Shown here in pieces: positions 1 through 7,810 of a stretch of DNA of 61,652 nucleotides; positions within the stretch are counted from its first letter, which is position 1; each line of letters begins with the position of its first letter. Position numbers and translations under genes: made by a program. The notes below the pieces were generated by a model. The model saw nothing but the letters and a program-made list of their open reading frames with translations, was not told the DNA's origin and did no database searches. The DNA is from Chloroflexota bacterium (lineage in GTDB: Bacteria > Chloroflexota > Dehalococcoidia > Lucifugimonadales > UBA3495): positions 1-61,652 of the forward strand of contig VXTR01000058.1 in NCBI GenBank assembly GCA_009837355.1, in the 5' to 3' direction.

Positions 1-3
1 TAG

Positions 4-681
4 GCATTCACCACTCCTTGCGGGTCGTACACGGGTTTTCTGGGACAGGCTCAAACCGCAGTCCGCGCCGCCGTGGCGGCCATTTCCGACGGCATTAGCC
101 AGCGCCCGGCTCCCCTTTTTGCCGCCAGCCAGGCCGAGACACTGCTGCGCGGCGCAATCCGGAGAGCCAGGAGCGAACTCCTGCGCTATGGCCGGCAGCA
201 CAACGTTCCGGCCCGGGAACTGGCGTCCACCCTCATCGTCGCCTTCGCCAGCGACGCCCTCGTCGCCGCGGCCCAGGTCGGCGACGGCGCCGTCATCGCC
301 TTCAACATCAGCAGCGGCGCCGCCACCACCCTATGCGACGCTCACACCGGCGAGCACGCCAACGAGACCACCTTCATCACCTCGCGCAACAATCCCCACG
401 AAATCGCCTTCGTAGGCCACGCCTCCGGCTACAATTACGACGCTCTGGCTTTGATTACCGACGGATTGCAGAACCTGGCCTTGAATATGCCCGCACGGCA
501 GGCCTTTATGGGCTTCTGGAACCCTATCCTGAGTGACCTCGCCCAGACCGACCGGCCCGAAGCCGTTTCGGAAAGGCTCCGCCTCTTCATCAGCGGCGAA
601 CGCGTTCAGTCCCGCACCGCCGACGACGTTACCATCGCCATCGCCGCCCGCAACCATAACTCCCGGGAGGACCAGCAATGA
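4..681 (+). CDS. PP2C-type Ser/Thr protein phosphatase, 5' part missing
   Basis: This is the C-terminal part of a PP2C-like (PF13672-type) metal-dependent phosphatase. Visible are a helix ending AQTAVRAAV, the central strand VGDGAVIAF, the metal-site loop LITDGLQ and the terminal TADDVTIAI motif. The usual N-terminal Asp-Gly metal motif is absent. The frame is closed by a TAG at bases 1-3, and the first start in frame is a GTG at 73, which lies inside the conserved helix. The gene is therefore probably truncated, frameshifted or cut by the contig edge. Its stop overlaps the start of the next gene by 4 bp (ATGA), so the two are translationally coupled. With the vWA and kinase genes that follow it forms a phosphatase/vWA/kinase triad, in which it would reverse the kinase's phosphorylation. 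The family call is firm; the true 5' end is unknown. Confidence 0.75.
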   Translation, partial: AFTTPCGSYTGFLGQAQTAVRAAVAAISDGISQRPAPLFAASQAETLLRGAIRRARSELLRYGRQHNVPARELASTLIVAFASDALVAAAQVGDGAVIAFNISSGAATTLCDAHTGEHANETTFITSRNNPHEIAFVGHASGYNYDALALITDGLQNLALNMPARQAFMGFWNPILSDLAQTDRPEAVSERLRLFISGERVQSRTADDVTIAIAARNHNSREDQQ

Positions 682-1373
682 GCACACAAGACACCATAGG
701 CGTGTACGACCAGGCCGAATTCGCCGACAACCCTGAGGCCCGCTGCTCCATCGTCCTCATCCTGGACGTGTCCAGCTCCATGGGCGGCTCCAAAATTCAA
801 ACCGTCAACCAGGCCCTGGTCAAATTTGGCGAGATTATTCGGGAAGACTCGGTAACTGCCCTGCGCGCCGACATCGCCATCATCGAGTTCGACCACAGCG
901 CCCGCGTCGCCCTGGACTTCACCAACGGCGCCGATTTCGAACCGCCCATTTTGGCAGTCAGAGGCGGCACCAATTACTCCAAGGCCGTCAACCTCGCCCT
1001 GGACATTACCGAAGCCCGCAAGCAAAGCTACCGCGACGGCGGCATCGCCTACTACCGCAGCCTCGCCTACTTCCTCAGCGACGGCTACCCGGAGCACGAC
1101 GATGCCAGCGAACTGGCCAATGCCGCGGCCCGACTGGCGGCGGCGGAAGAAGACCGCGGCATCGCCTTCTTCGCTTTCGGCATCGGCTCGCCGGACCAGC
1201 CCGTCAATATGTCCGCACTCAACGACCTGGCTCCCAGGCAAGCCGTCGAGTTGACCAATATGGAACAACTGGATGGCTCTATCCAGTGGCTGTCCCGCTC
1301 CGTGGCCGCCGTGTCCCAGTCCCAACCCGGAGAGGCCATCCGACTGCCACAGCCTGACTACCTCGACTTCTAG
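678..1373 (+). CDS. terY: von Willebrand factor A domain protein, TerY-like
   Basis: This 231-residue protein is essentially one vWA domain. The MIDAS metal site is intact: DVSSS (D30, S32, S34), a Thr in the GGTNYS segment, and an Asp in the FLSDGYP loop. No signal peptide or membrane segment is seen, so it is cytosolic. Length and MIDAS spacing match TerY proteins. It overlaps the upstream PP2C gene by 4 bp and is followed 8 bp later by a protein kinase gene. The PP2C/TerY/kinase combination is known as the TerY-P triad, associated with tellurium-resistance-type stress modules and with anti-phage defence. The vWA protein is thought to act as a metal-dependent scaffold or substrate. The symbol is assigned from fold and context and is tentative. 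Confidence 0.8.
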   Translation: MSTQDTIGVYDQAEFADNPEARCSIVLILDVSSSMGGSKIQTVNQALVKFGEIIREDSVTALRADIAIIEFDHSARVALDFTNGADFEPPILAVRGGTNYSKAVNLALDITEARKQSYRDGGIAYYRSLAYFLSDGYPEHDDASELANAAARLAAAEEDRGIAFFAFGIGSPDQPVNMSALNDLAPRQAVELTNMEQLDGSIQWLSRSVAAVSQSQPGEAIRLPQPDYLDF

Positions 1374-1381
1374 ACCTTCCG

Positions 1382-3874
1382 GTGCAAACTCCCTCCAATC
1401 CCCTCGCCGGACGCCGCTTCGTTGACGAAGCCGGCAACCCCATTGTGCCGGGGCGCAAGCTGGGCGAGGGCGGCGAGGGAGTGGTTCACCTGGTGGACGA
1501 CGATCCCGGCTCAGTTGTCAAAATCTGGCATCCAGGCCGGACGCCCCAGGACGCCGACACCAAAATCAGGCGCCTGGTGAACAATCCGGTCACCCCCGAA
1601 CTGGGTGTAACCTGGCAAATTGCCTGGCCCCGGCACGAAGTCAGGGAGAGTGGAATCATCGTCGGCTATACCATGCCCACGCTGAACCCCGATGAATCCT
1701 GGGAACCCATCGTCGAATACTACAACCGCCGCGCCGCCCAGGGCACCGGCGCCGCCCAGGCCCGCGAGATACAGATTGACGACCGGGTCCGCATGGCCCG
1801 CAACCTCGCCCTCGGCTTCCGCGCCGTTCACGACGCCGGTTACGTTATCGGCGACGTCAACGAGAAGAACGTTGAGGTCAACCGTCAGAACGACATCGCC
1901 ATGGTGGACTGCGATTCCTACGGGTTCACCGACCCCGCCACCGGGCTCACCTTCTCCAACCAGATGGGACGCCCCGAGTTCCAGGCCCCGGAGGCACAGA
2001 GCGACTATACCAACCGAACCCAGAACCACGACCGCTTCGGCCTGGCTGTCATCATCTTTCACCTCCTCACCGGCTACCATCCCTACACCGTCACCAACCG
2101 GCCCAACGTTACCCTGCCCGGCGACCGGATTAGTGCCTGGCTGTTTCCTCCGGCAGACCCCGCGCTCACCGCGCCCGACCCCTACAACCACGCTTGGGAT
2201 GGCTTGACCGACCAGCAGAAGGAATTGTTCCTGCGCTGTTTCCACCGGGCGCACAAAGACGATCCCCGCCCCACGCCGGAAGAGTGGGTGGAAGCCCTGC
2301 TGGAAATGCCGACAGTCCCCGCGCCGGCCCCATCGCCGGCGCCCACTTCACCAACCTCGCCGTCGCCTTCGCCCATACCGCAAACCCCCGGCGCTCCGCC
2401 AAGACCCGCGCCACGCCCCCGCCGCTACTACACCCCTCCCATCTCCCTCAACAGCGAGTTGATTAATTTGGCCCTCGCCGTGGCCGGCTTCGCAGCCTTG
2501 CTGCCCCTCACCGTCTTCCAGCAGTTCCGACCCTGGTGGTGGCTGGCGCTGATGTTGGTGGCGGGACTGCTCCTCTACTTCCCCGCCCGGAGGTTGTTCC
2601 GCCCACCCATTACCCCGGTGCGCTGGGTTCTGATTGGCATCGCCTCGATTGTCTCCGCAAGCACCGCGCTGAGCTTGGTCGGAGCAGCCATGGACACCTG
2701 GCCGTGGTGGTTATGGCTGGGGGCCGGCCTTGGCGCTGCGTTCGTCTTCCTGGTCCCGGCCAGAAGCTCGTTCAGCAGTCCCAACACCTGGCGACGCTGG
2801 GGCGCCATCGCCGCGGCATCGCTGCTGGGTCTCTTCATCCTCGGCAATCTGATCGAAGAAGGCATCGGCGAGTGGAACCATTGGCGCGATACCAGGCAGT
2901 CGCCAGCCGCGCGGAATGCGGCTGCCGCCGGCAACGGCGCAGTTGCGGCCGCCTCCAACAGCCAGTCAGACCCCGCTCCCGCCACCATCCCGGTTGCCGC
3001 TGCGGTCGAACCCACCGACACGCCGCTGCCCCCAACGGACACTCCCGCCCCCACCGATACGCCGCCGCCGGCGCCAACGGATACCCCCACTTCCGCACCT
3101 GCCACCTTGCCAACGCATACTCCAATGCCAACGCTCGCTCCGGTCGTTGCGCCGCCCACGCCGGCCCCCGTTTTAACCGTGCTTCCCGGCGTCGCCAATC
3201 CCGGGGAAACCGTCAGCGTTCAATTGACCGGGTTCCCTCCCTTCACCCTGGTGCGTCAAATCACCGTTCACGACTTCCAACTCCTGGAAAACCGCACCGT
3301 CAACACCGACGCCAACGGCAACGCCCTCATTGAACACATCGAGGTTCCGGCCATCATCCACGCCGGCGTCTATCCTGTCTCAGCCACCGTAGGCGACACG
3401 GCCAACGTGGTCGGCGAACTGGCGGTGGTCCCCATCCCGCCCACTCTCACGCCTCCGCCCTACCCCGACCCGTCATTGCTCGCCCGACGGGGAACCCTCC
3501 CCGGCCATCTCTCCCGCGCGCCAGGCCTTCCCCAGAATGTCGTCGGCTGCTTCGTGGGTTCCGAGACCCGGCAAAGGCACTGGTTCTACCTGGCCGACCG
3601 GCCCAGCGCCACCCTGGAGAACGCGCGCAACCCCATCGTGCTGGAGTTCCACAAGACCATCCCCAGGGCCGAGTTGCGGGAAGTCATCCCCGGCGAATGC
3701 TACTACGTAGTAACCCCGGTAACCTACCAGACCGACGAAGCCATACCGCGCTGTCCGGGCACCGTGTACGGCACCGCGTGCAGCCTCGACGATATGCACT
3801 CCCGCTCATTCCGCGTGTACGTCACGGATGGAATCTTGCGCGAAATCACCGAAGCCCCTCTGTTCGGCAACTGA
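1382..3874 (+). CDS. Membrane-anchored Ser/Thr kinase-like protein of TerY-P triad
   Basis: This 830-residue protein starts at GTG, 8 bp after the vWA gene. Residues about 20-310 are a protein kinase domain: Gly-rich loop GEGGEGVV (27-34), lysine K47 in VVKIW, catalytic loop GDVNEKN with D158 replacing HRD, DCD (176-178) in place of DFG, and an alphaF region with the motif DRFGLA. A Pro-rich linker (about 310-350) leads to four or five hydrophobic segments (about 360-490). A Thr/Pro-rich stalk (about 545-600) and a C-terminal beta-rich region (about 610-830) follow. The kinase should face the cytosol and the tail lie outside. Most triad kinases are soluble, so the transmembrane and extracellular part is unusual. 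The DCD and GDVNEKN variants resemble the kinases paired with TerY rather than classical Hanks kinases. The ligand and substrate are unknown. Confidence 0.8.
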   Translation: MQTPSNPLAGRRFVDEAGNPIVPGRKLGEGGEGVVHLVDDDPGSVVKIWHPGRTPQDADTKIRRLVNNPVTPELGVTWQIAWPRHEVRESGIIVGYTMPTLNPDESWEPIVEYYNRRAAQGTGAAQAREIQIDDRVRMARNLALGFRAVHDAGYVIGDVNEKNVEVNRQNDIAMVDCDSYGFTDPATGLTFSNQMGRPEFQAPEAQSDYTNRTQNHDRFGLAVIIFHLLTGYHPYTVTNRPNVTLPGDRISAWLFPPADPALTAPDPYNHAWDGLTDQQKELFLRCFHRAHKDDPRPTPEEWVEALLEMPTVPAPAPSPAPTSPTSPSPSPIPQTPGAPPRPAPRPRRYYTPPISLNSELINLALAVAGFAALLPLTVFQQFRPWWWLALMLVAGLLLYFPARRLFRPPITPVRWVLIGIASIVSASTALSLVGAAMDTWPWWLWLGAGLGAAFVFLVPARSSFSSPNTWRRWGAIAAASLLGLFILGNLIEEGIGEWNHWRDTRQSPAARNAAAAGNGAVAAASNSQSDPAPATIPVAAAVEPTDTPLPPTDTPAPTDTPPPAPTDTPTSAPATLPTHTPMPTLAPVVAPPTPAPVLTVLPGVANPGETVSVQLTGFPPFTLVRQITVHDFQLLENRTVNTDANGNALIEHIEVPAIIHAGVYPVSATVGDTANVVGELAVVPIPPTLTPPPYPDPSLLARRGTLPGHLSRAPGLPQNVVGCFVGSETRQRHWFYLADRPSATLENARNPIVLEFHKTIPRAELREVIPGECYYVVTPVTYQTDEAIPRCPGTVYGTACSLDDMHSRSFRVYVTDGILREITEAPLFGN

Positions 3875-4005
3875 CCTTTCCATCTAACGTTGCTCTCGCC
3901 GGCGAAGCAGGCGCCCAAGAGTCAGGGCCGCACGACGGATTTGATATCATATAAACCCGCCCGCTTCGCACAATCACGGGCCGTCCGCCACAGGAGACAC
4001 CCAAG

Positions 4006-5256
4006 ATGACCACCGTCCTCGACCGCATCGACCCCACTGTCGCCGCCGCCATCGAAAACGAAAACCGTCGCCAGCGCGATTCCATCGTGCTCATCGCCTC
4101 GGAAAACTACGCCAGCAAGGCCGTCCTCGAAGCCCAGGCCCAGCTGATGAACAACAAGTACGCCGAGGGCTACCCCGGCCGGCGCTACTACGGCGGCTGC
4201 GAGTTCGTGGACGTGGTGGAGACCCTGGCCATCGACCGCGCCAAAGCCCTCTTCGGCGCCGAGCACGCCAACGTCCAGGCCCACAGCGGCGCCCAGGCCA
4301 ACATGGCCGCCTACTTCGCCGTCCTCGAACCCGGCGACACCGTCCTCGGTATGCAGCTCGACATGGGCGGACACCTCACCCACGGCGCCGGCGTCAACTT
4401 CTCCGGCAACCTGTACCAGTTCGTGCCCTACGGCGTTGACCGCGAAACCGAGACCATCGACTATGACCAGGTCGAGCAACTGGCCAGGGAGCACAACCCC
4501 AAGCTCATCGTCGCCGGTTGCAGCAGCTACTCCCGCACGCTGGACTTCCCCCGATTCCGCGCCATCGCCGACTCCGTGGGCGCGCTGCTGATGGTGGACA
4601 TGGCCCACATCTCCGGCCTCATCGCCGGCGGCGCTCATCCGTCCCCCTTCCCCCACGCGCAAATTGTAACCTCAACCACCCAGAAAACCCTGCGCGGCCC
4701 CCGCGGTGGCATGGTACTCACCGAGGCTGAGTTGAGCCGCAAGGTGGACTTCGCCGTGTTCCCCTATATGCAGGGCGGCCCCTTTATGCACGTCATCGCC
4801 GCCAAGGCCGTCTGCTTCGAGGAGGCGCTCCAGCCCGACTTCTCCAAATACGCCCACCAGGTCGTCGCCAACGCCCAGGTGCTGGCTCAGGAGCTTTCCG
4901 AGGCCGGCGTCCGTCTCGTCGCCGGCGGCACCGACAATCACCTGATGCTGGTTGACCTGACCCCCCTGGACGTCACCGGACGCCAGGCCGAGCGCGCCCT
5001 GGAATCCGTGGACATCGTCGCCAACAAGAACGCCATCCCCTACGACCAACTGCCCCCGCGCACCGCTTCCGGCCTGCGCCTGGGCACTCCGGCCATCACC
5101 AGCCGCGGCATGGCCGAGGAGGACACCCGCCAGGTCGCCAGGCTAATCGTCCGCACCCTGGGCAGCATCGGCGACGAAGCGGCCCTGTCCGCCATCAGGG
5201 ACGAAGTCCGCCACCTCAGCAATCGATTCCCCGTCCCCGGTCTGGACGAGCAGTAG
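4006..5256 (+). CDS. glyA: Serine hydroxymethyltransferase
   Basis: This cytosolic PLP enzyme interconverts serine plus tetrahydrofolate and glycine plus 5,10-methylene-tetrahydrofolate. The 416-residue length is normal. Conserved landmarks are the N-terminal IASENYAS, NKYAEGYPG and YYGG stretches, the HSGAQAN cofactor segment, VDMAHISGL, and the PLP-lysine motif QKTLRGPRGG with K227. The residue before this lysine is Gln; the Escherichia coli enzyme has His there. The ATG start is preceded by CAGGAG. A 131-bp spacer separates it from the kinase gene, so it is probably a separate transcript. The gene to the right is convergent. Confidence 0.95.
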   Translation: MTTVLDRIDPTVAAAIENENRRQRDSIVLIASENYASKAVLEAQAQLMNNKYAEGYPGRRYYGGCEFVDVVETLAIDRAKALFGAEHANVQAHSGAQANMAAYFAVLEPGDTVLGMQLDMGGHLTHGAGVNFSGNLYQFVPYGVDRETETIDYDQVEQLAREHNPKLIVAGCSSYSRTLDFPRFRAIADSVGALLMVDMAHISGLIAGGAHPSPFPHAQIVTSTTQKTLRGPRGGMVLTEAELSRKVDFAVFPYMQGGPFMHVIAAKAVCFEEALQPDFSKYAHQVVANAQVLAQELSEAGVRLVAGGTDNHLMLVDLTPLDVTGRQAERALESVDIVANKNAIPYDQLPPRTASGLRLGTPAITSRGMAEEDTRQVARLIVRTLGSIGDEAALSAIRDEVRHLSNRFPVPGLDEQ

Positions 5257-5272
5257 GGCAGACTCTCTCCCG

Positions 5273-6019
5273 TCATTTCCGCCCCACAAACAGGTTCCCC
5301 CCAAAACCTCCCTCGTAAGCGTTCGTCCGCACGTACTCGCCGTCGAGCCCCGCCTCCGCCAGCAGACCCATCCACGTCGCCGTCGGGAACAGCCCGCCCA
5401 CGTGCCGGTCCATTTCCACCTGCACCTGCCCGTCCCGGTCGATGATAAAGATGAACACCGATTCAACAGTGCTCGCTCCCGGCTGCGGCTTGGCCATGTA
5501 CTCAATGAACGTAACCGACCTGTCCTCCGCCTCCCGCGTCCATTCCACCACCCGCGGCCCGTCAAAAGTCTCCCGGATGCAGTCCGGCGCAAACAGCGCC
5601 ACGCCGCCCGGATTCAGATGCTCCGCCGCCGTGGCGATGGCCGCCCGCAAATCCCCTTCCGTCGTCATGTAGTTCACCGCGTCGTGGATGGCCACCACGT
5701 CAAAGGCGCGACCCAGGCGCACGCTGCGCATATCCCCCAGGTGATGCAGCGTCTGCGGGTTCAACTCCCGCGATATCTCCAGCATCGCCGGCGAGATGTC
5801 CACCGCCTCGGTGATGAAGTGCTCCGTCAGATGCGACATCAGATGCCCGCCGCCGCAGCCCAGCTCCAGCAGCGTCGGCAGATCCCGTCCGGCACCCGGC
5901 CCAATGTCCAGGCGGCTGCGGATAACGTCCAGCCACTCCTGGGCCTCCACCAGGTACTCCTCCGGCGGGCTGATGATGGGCCACAGGTGGGCCAGGTCGT
6001 CGTAAAGCCGCAGCGTCAT
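5273..6019 (-). CDS. Class I SAM-dependent methyltransferase
   Basis: This 248-residue protein has the Rossmann methyltransferase fold. The SAM-binding motif I is LLELGCGGGH near residue 50, followed by an acidic end of strand 2 (EAVDISPAML) and motif IV AIHDAVNYM. It resembles small-molecule methyltransferases of the Methyltransf_25/11 type; the substrate cannot be read from sequence. It lies 7 bp downstream of a small conserved-looking gene on the same strand and is probably cotranscribed with it. It converges on glyA with a 16-bp gap and no obvious terminator between them. Confidence 0.8.
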   Translation of the reverse strand: MTLRLYDDLAHLWPIISPPEEYLVEAQEWLDVIRSRLDIGPGAGRDLPTLLELGCGGGHLMSHLTEHFITEAVDISPAMLEISRELNPQTLHHLGDMRSVRLGRAFDVVAIHDAVNYMTTEGDLRAAIATAAEHLNPGGVALFAPDCIRETFDGPRVVEWTREAEDRSVTFIEYMAKPQPGASTVESVFIFIIDRDGQVQVEMDRHVGGLFPTATWMGLLAEAGLDGEYVRTNAYEGGFGGNLFVGRK

Positions 6020-6026
6020 CCGCCAA

Positions 6027-6296
6027 TCACGCCGCCATCCCGCCCACGCCGTGCGTCTCGACGTACAGGTACTCCCGCACCCGGCCCAGCCATGGGCCCG
6101 GCGCCGGCGGGTTGTTGTGCAGCCACCGTTCCAGGTTGCTGATGATTACCCCCGGTTCCAGTTCGATGTACGGCCGGCCCAATTCTCGCCAGCGTTCAAT
6201 CATCCGCCCGGCGTCCGCCGGCAGCTGATCCCCGGCGTCATTGTCGATGTCGTAATACCCGGCGGGGCGCCCTTGCGTCGCATTGTGAACCGTCAT
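6027..6296 (-). CDS. Small hypothetical protein (89 aa)
   Basis: This short cytosolic protein is not recognised. The ATG at 6296 is chosen because AGGAGG sits at 6303-6308; an upstream TTG at 6323 would begin inside the palindromic operator. The sequence begins with MTVHNATQGR and contains an acidic patch around DIDNDAGDQ, then a Trp/Arg-rich stretch and two WL-containing segments. No Cys pair or membrane segment is present. It is the first gene of a two-gene unit with the methyltransferase and is divergent from an MFS transporter across a 24-bp palindrome. It may act on the same small molecule as its neighbours. Confidence 0.6.
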   Translation of the reverse strand: MTVHNATQGRPAGYYDIDNDAGDQLPADAGRMIERWRELGRPYIELEPGVIISNLERWLHNNPPAPGPWLGRVREYLYVETHGVGGMAA

Positions 6297-6311
6297 GGCA
6301 AGACCTCCTGC

Positions 6312-6335
6312 TGTTTCGTACAATTGTACGAAACA
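6312..6335. promoter_or_regulatory. 24-bp perfect palindrome, likely repressor operator
   Basis: The half site TGTTTCGTACAA is followed directly by its exact reverse complement, centred between 6323 and 6324. It lies in the divergent space between the small gene at 6296 (-) and the MFS gene at 6428 (+), just beyond the minus-strand Shine-Dalgarno. Length and symmetry fit a TetR- or MarR-type dimer site controlling both directions. No regulator gene of these families is in the neighbourhood. Confidence 0.7.
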
Positions 6336-6427
6336 AATCGTCGCAATGCAACCCTCTGCCCTGTGCCAAGTCTTGATAATCCTAATCTTACAATATCCCC
6401 TGTACCCATACTATCAAAAGGCGTAAA

Positions 6428-7810
6428 ATGTCCGGCATTGTGCAATTTCGCAGGCCCAAAATCTTCTACGGCTGGTACATCGTCTTCGCTACCGGCTTCG
6501 TGATGACGATTGCCACGGTGCCCCTGTTCCACGCCATGACGCTGTGGGCGGTGGCCCTGGAAAACCATTTTGGCTGGCCCCGGGGCCAACTCTCCCTCGC
6601 CCTCACCCTCACCCGCATCGAGGGCGGCCTCATGGGCCCCGTCGAAGGCTACCTCACCGACAAGCTCGGCGGCCGCAGAATGGTCCTCATCGGGTTCCTC
6701 ATCCTCGGCCTCGGCTTCCTCATTTTCTGGCAAATCGACGCCGCATTCTGGCCCGTCGCCCCCCTGTATATGTTCTACGCGGCCTATATGGTCATGGCCC
6801 TCGGCCAGGGCATGGGCTCCTGGGTCCCCATGATGACCACCATCAACAACTGGTTCTCCCGCCGCATGGCCTCCGCCATGGGCTGGGCCAACTTCATGAG
6901 CCGCGGCGGCGCCCTCCTCATCATCCCCCTCATCGACCTCGGCATCAACGGCAGCGTCGGCGTACCCTTCACCGACATCACCCTCGGCATCAACCACGTC
7001 GTCGGCTGGGAGGGCGTCGCCTTCATCCTGGCCGTCGTCATCTTCGCCGTCGCCCTCCCCCTGTCCTTCATCATCCGCAACCGTCCCGAGGACATCGGCC
7101 TCCGACCCGACGGCGAAAACGTACCGGCCACCCGCGCCGGCCGACGCGCCGCAGCAGCGCAGGCCCAGGGTTTGACCGCCCAGCAGGCCGTGCGCACCCC
7201 CGCCTTCTGGCTCATCGCCGTCGGCCACGGCATGACCAGCATGATTATCCTCGCTATCTTCACCCACCTCGGCCTCCTGCTCAAGGACGCCGGCTTCGAG
7301 CAATATGCCGGCACTGTGGTCATCCTCTACACCCTGGTGTCCATGTTCTCCCAGCCCCTGGGCGGCTACGTCGGCGACCGCTTCCCCAAGCGCATCGGCC
7401 TCTTCGTCTTCACCTCCATCCAGGCCAGCGCCGTGGTCCTCCTCACCTTCAGCACCGAGCTGTGGATGTTCTACACCTTCGCCGTAATCTTCGGCATCGG
7501 CTTCGGCGGTCGCAACCCGCTCACCACCTCCATCCGCGGTGAGTACTTCGGTCGCGGCAACTTCGGCAAAATCCTCGGCATCAGCACCATACCCATGAAC
7601 GGCCTGCTTCTCATCTCCAGCCCCTTCGCCGGCTATATGTACGACTGGCAGAACTCCTACACCATCGCCTTCCTGGTCCTCGCCGCCTTCAACTACGCCG
7701 GCGGCGTCTGCTTCCTGTTCGCCAAGCGACCCCGCATACCCAACACCCCGGAGGCCACGCCCTCAGTGCCTGCGTCGGCCGCCGCTCCCGCTACCGGCGA
7801 CGACTCCTGA
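6428..7810 (+). CDS. MFS transporter, monocarboxylate/oxalate-formate type
   Basis: This 460-residue inner-membrane secondary transporter has about twelve hydrophobic segments. The N-terminal signature FYGWYIVFATGF is typical of the oxalate/formate antiporter and monocarboxylate porter branch. The cytoplasmic loop 2-3 motif is present as GYLTDKLGGRRM, and the second half repeats it as GYVGDRFPKR. The ATG is preceded only by a weak AAAGG. A TACAAT -10-like hexamer is at 6389-6394. It is divergent from the small gene and methyltransferase across the palindrome and overlaps the next, convergent MFS gene by 20 bp at the 3' end. The substrate is unknown; an organic anion is likely. Confidence 0.85.
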   Translation: MSGIVQFRRPKIFYGWYIVFATGFVMTIATVPLFHAMTLWAVALENHFGWPRGQLSLALTLTRIEGGLMGPVEGYLTDKLGGRRMVLIGFLILGLGFLIFWQIDAAFWPVAPLYMFYAAYMVMALGQGMGSWVPMMTTINNWFSRRMASAMGWANFMSRGGALLIIPLIDLGINGSVGVPFTDITLGINHVVGWEGVAFILAVVIFAVALPLSFIIRNRPEDIGLRPDGENVPATRAGRRAAAAQAQGLTAQQAVRTPAFWLIAVGHGMTSMIILAIFTHLGLLLKDAGFEQYAGTVVILYTLVSMFSQPLGGYVGDRFPKRIGLFVFTSIQASAVVLLTFSTELWMFYTFAVIFGIGFGGRNPLTTSIRGEYFGRGNFGKILGISTIPMNGLLLISSPFAGYMYDWQNSYTIAFLVLAAFNYAGGVCFLFAKRPRIPNTPEATPSVPASAAAPATGDDS

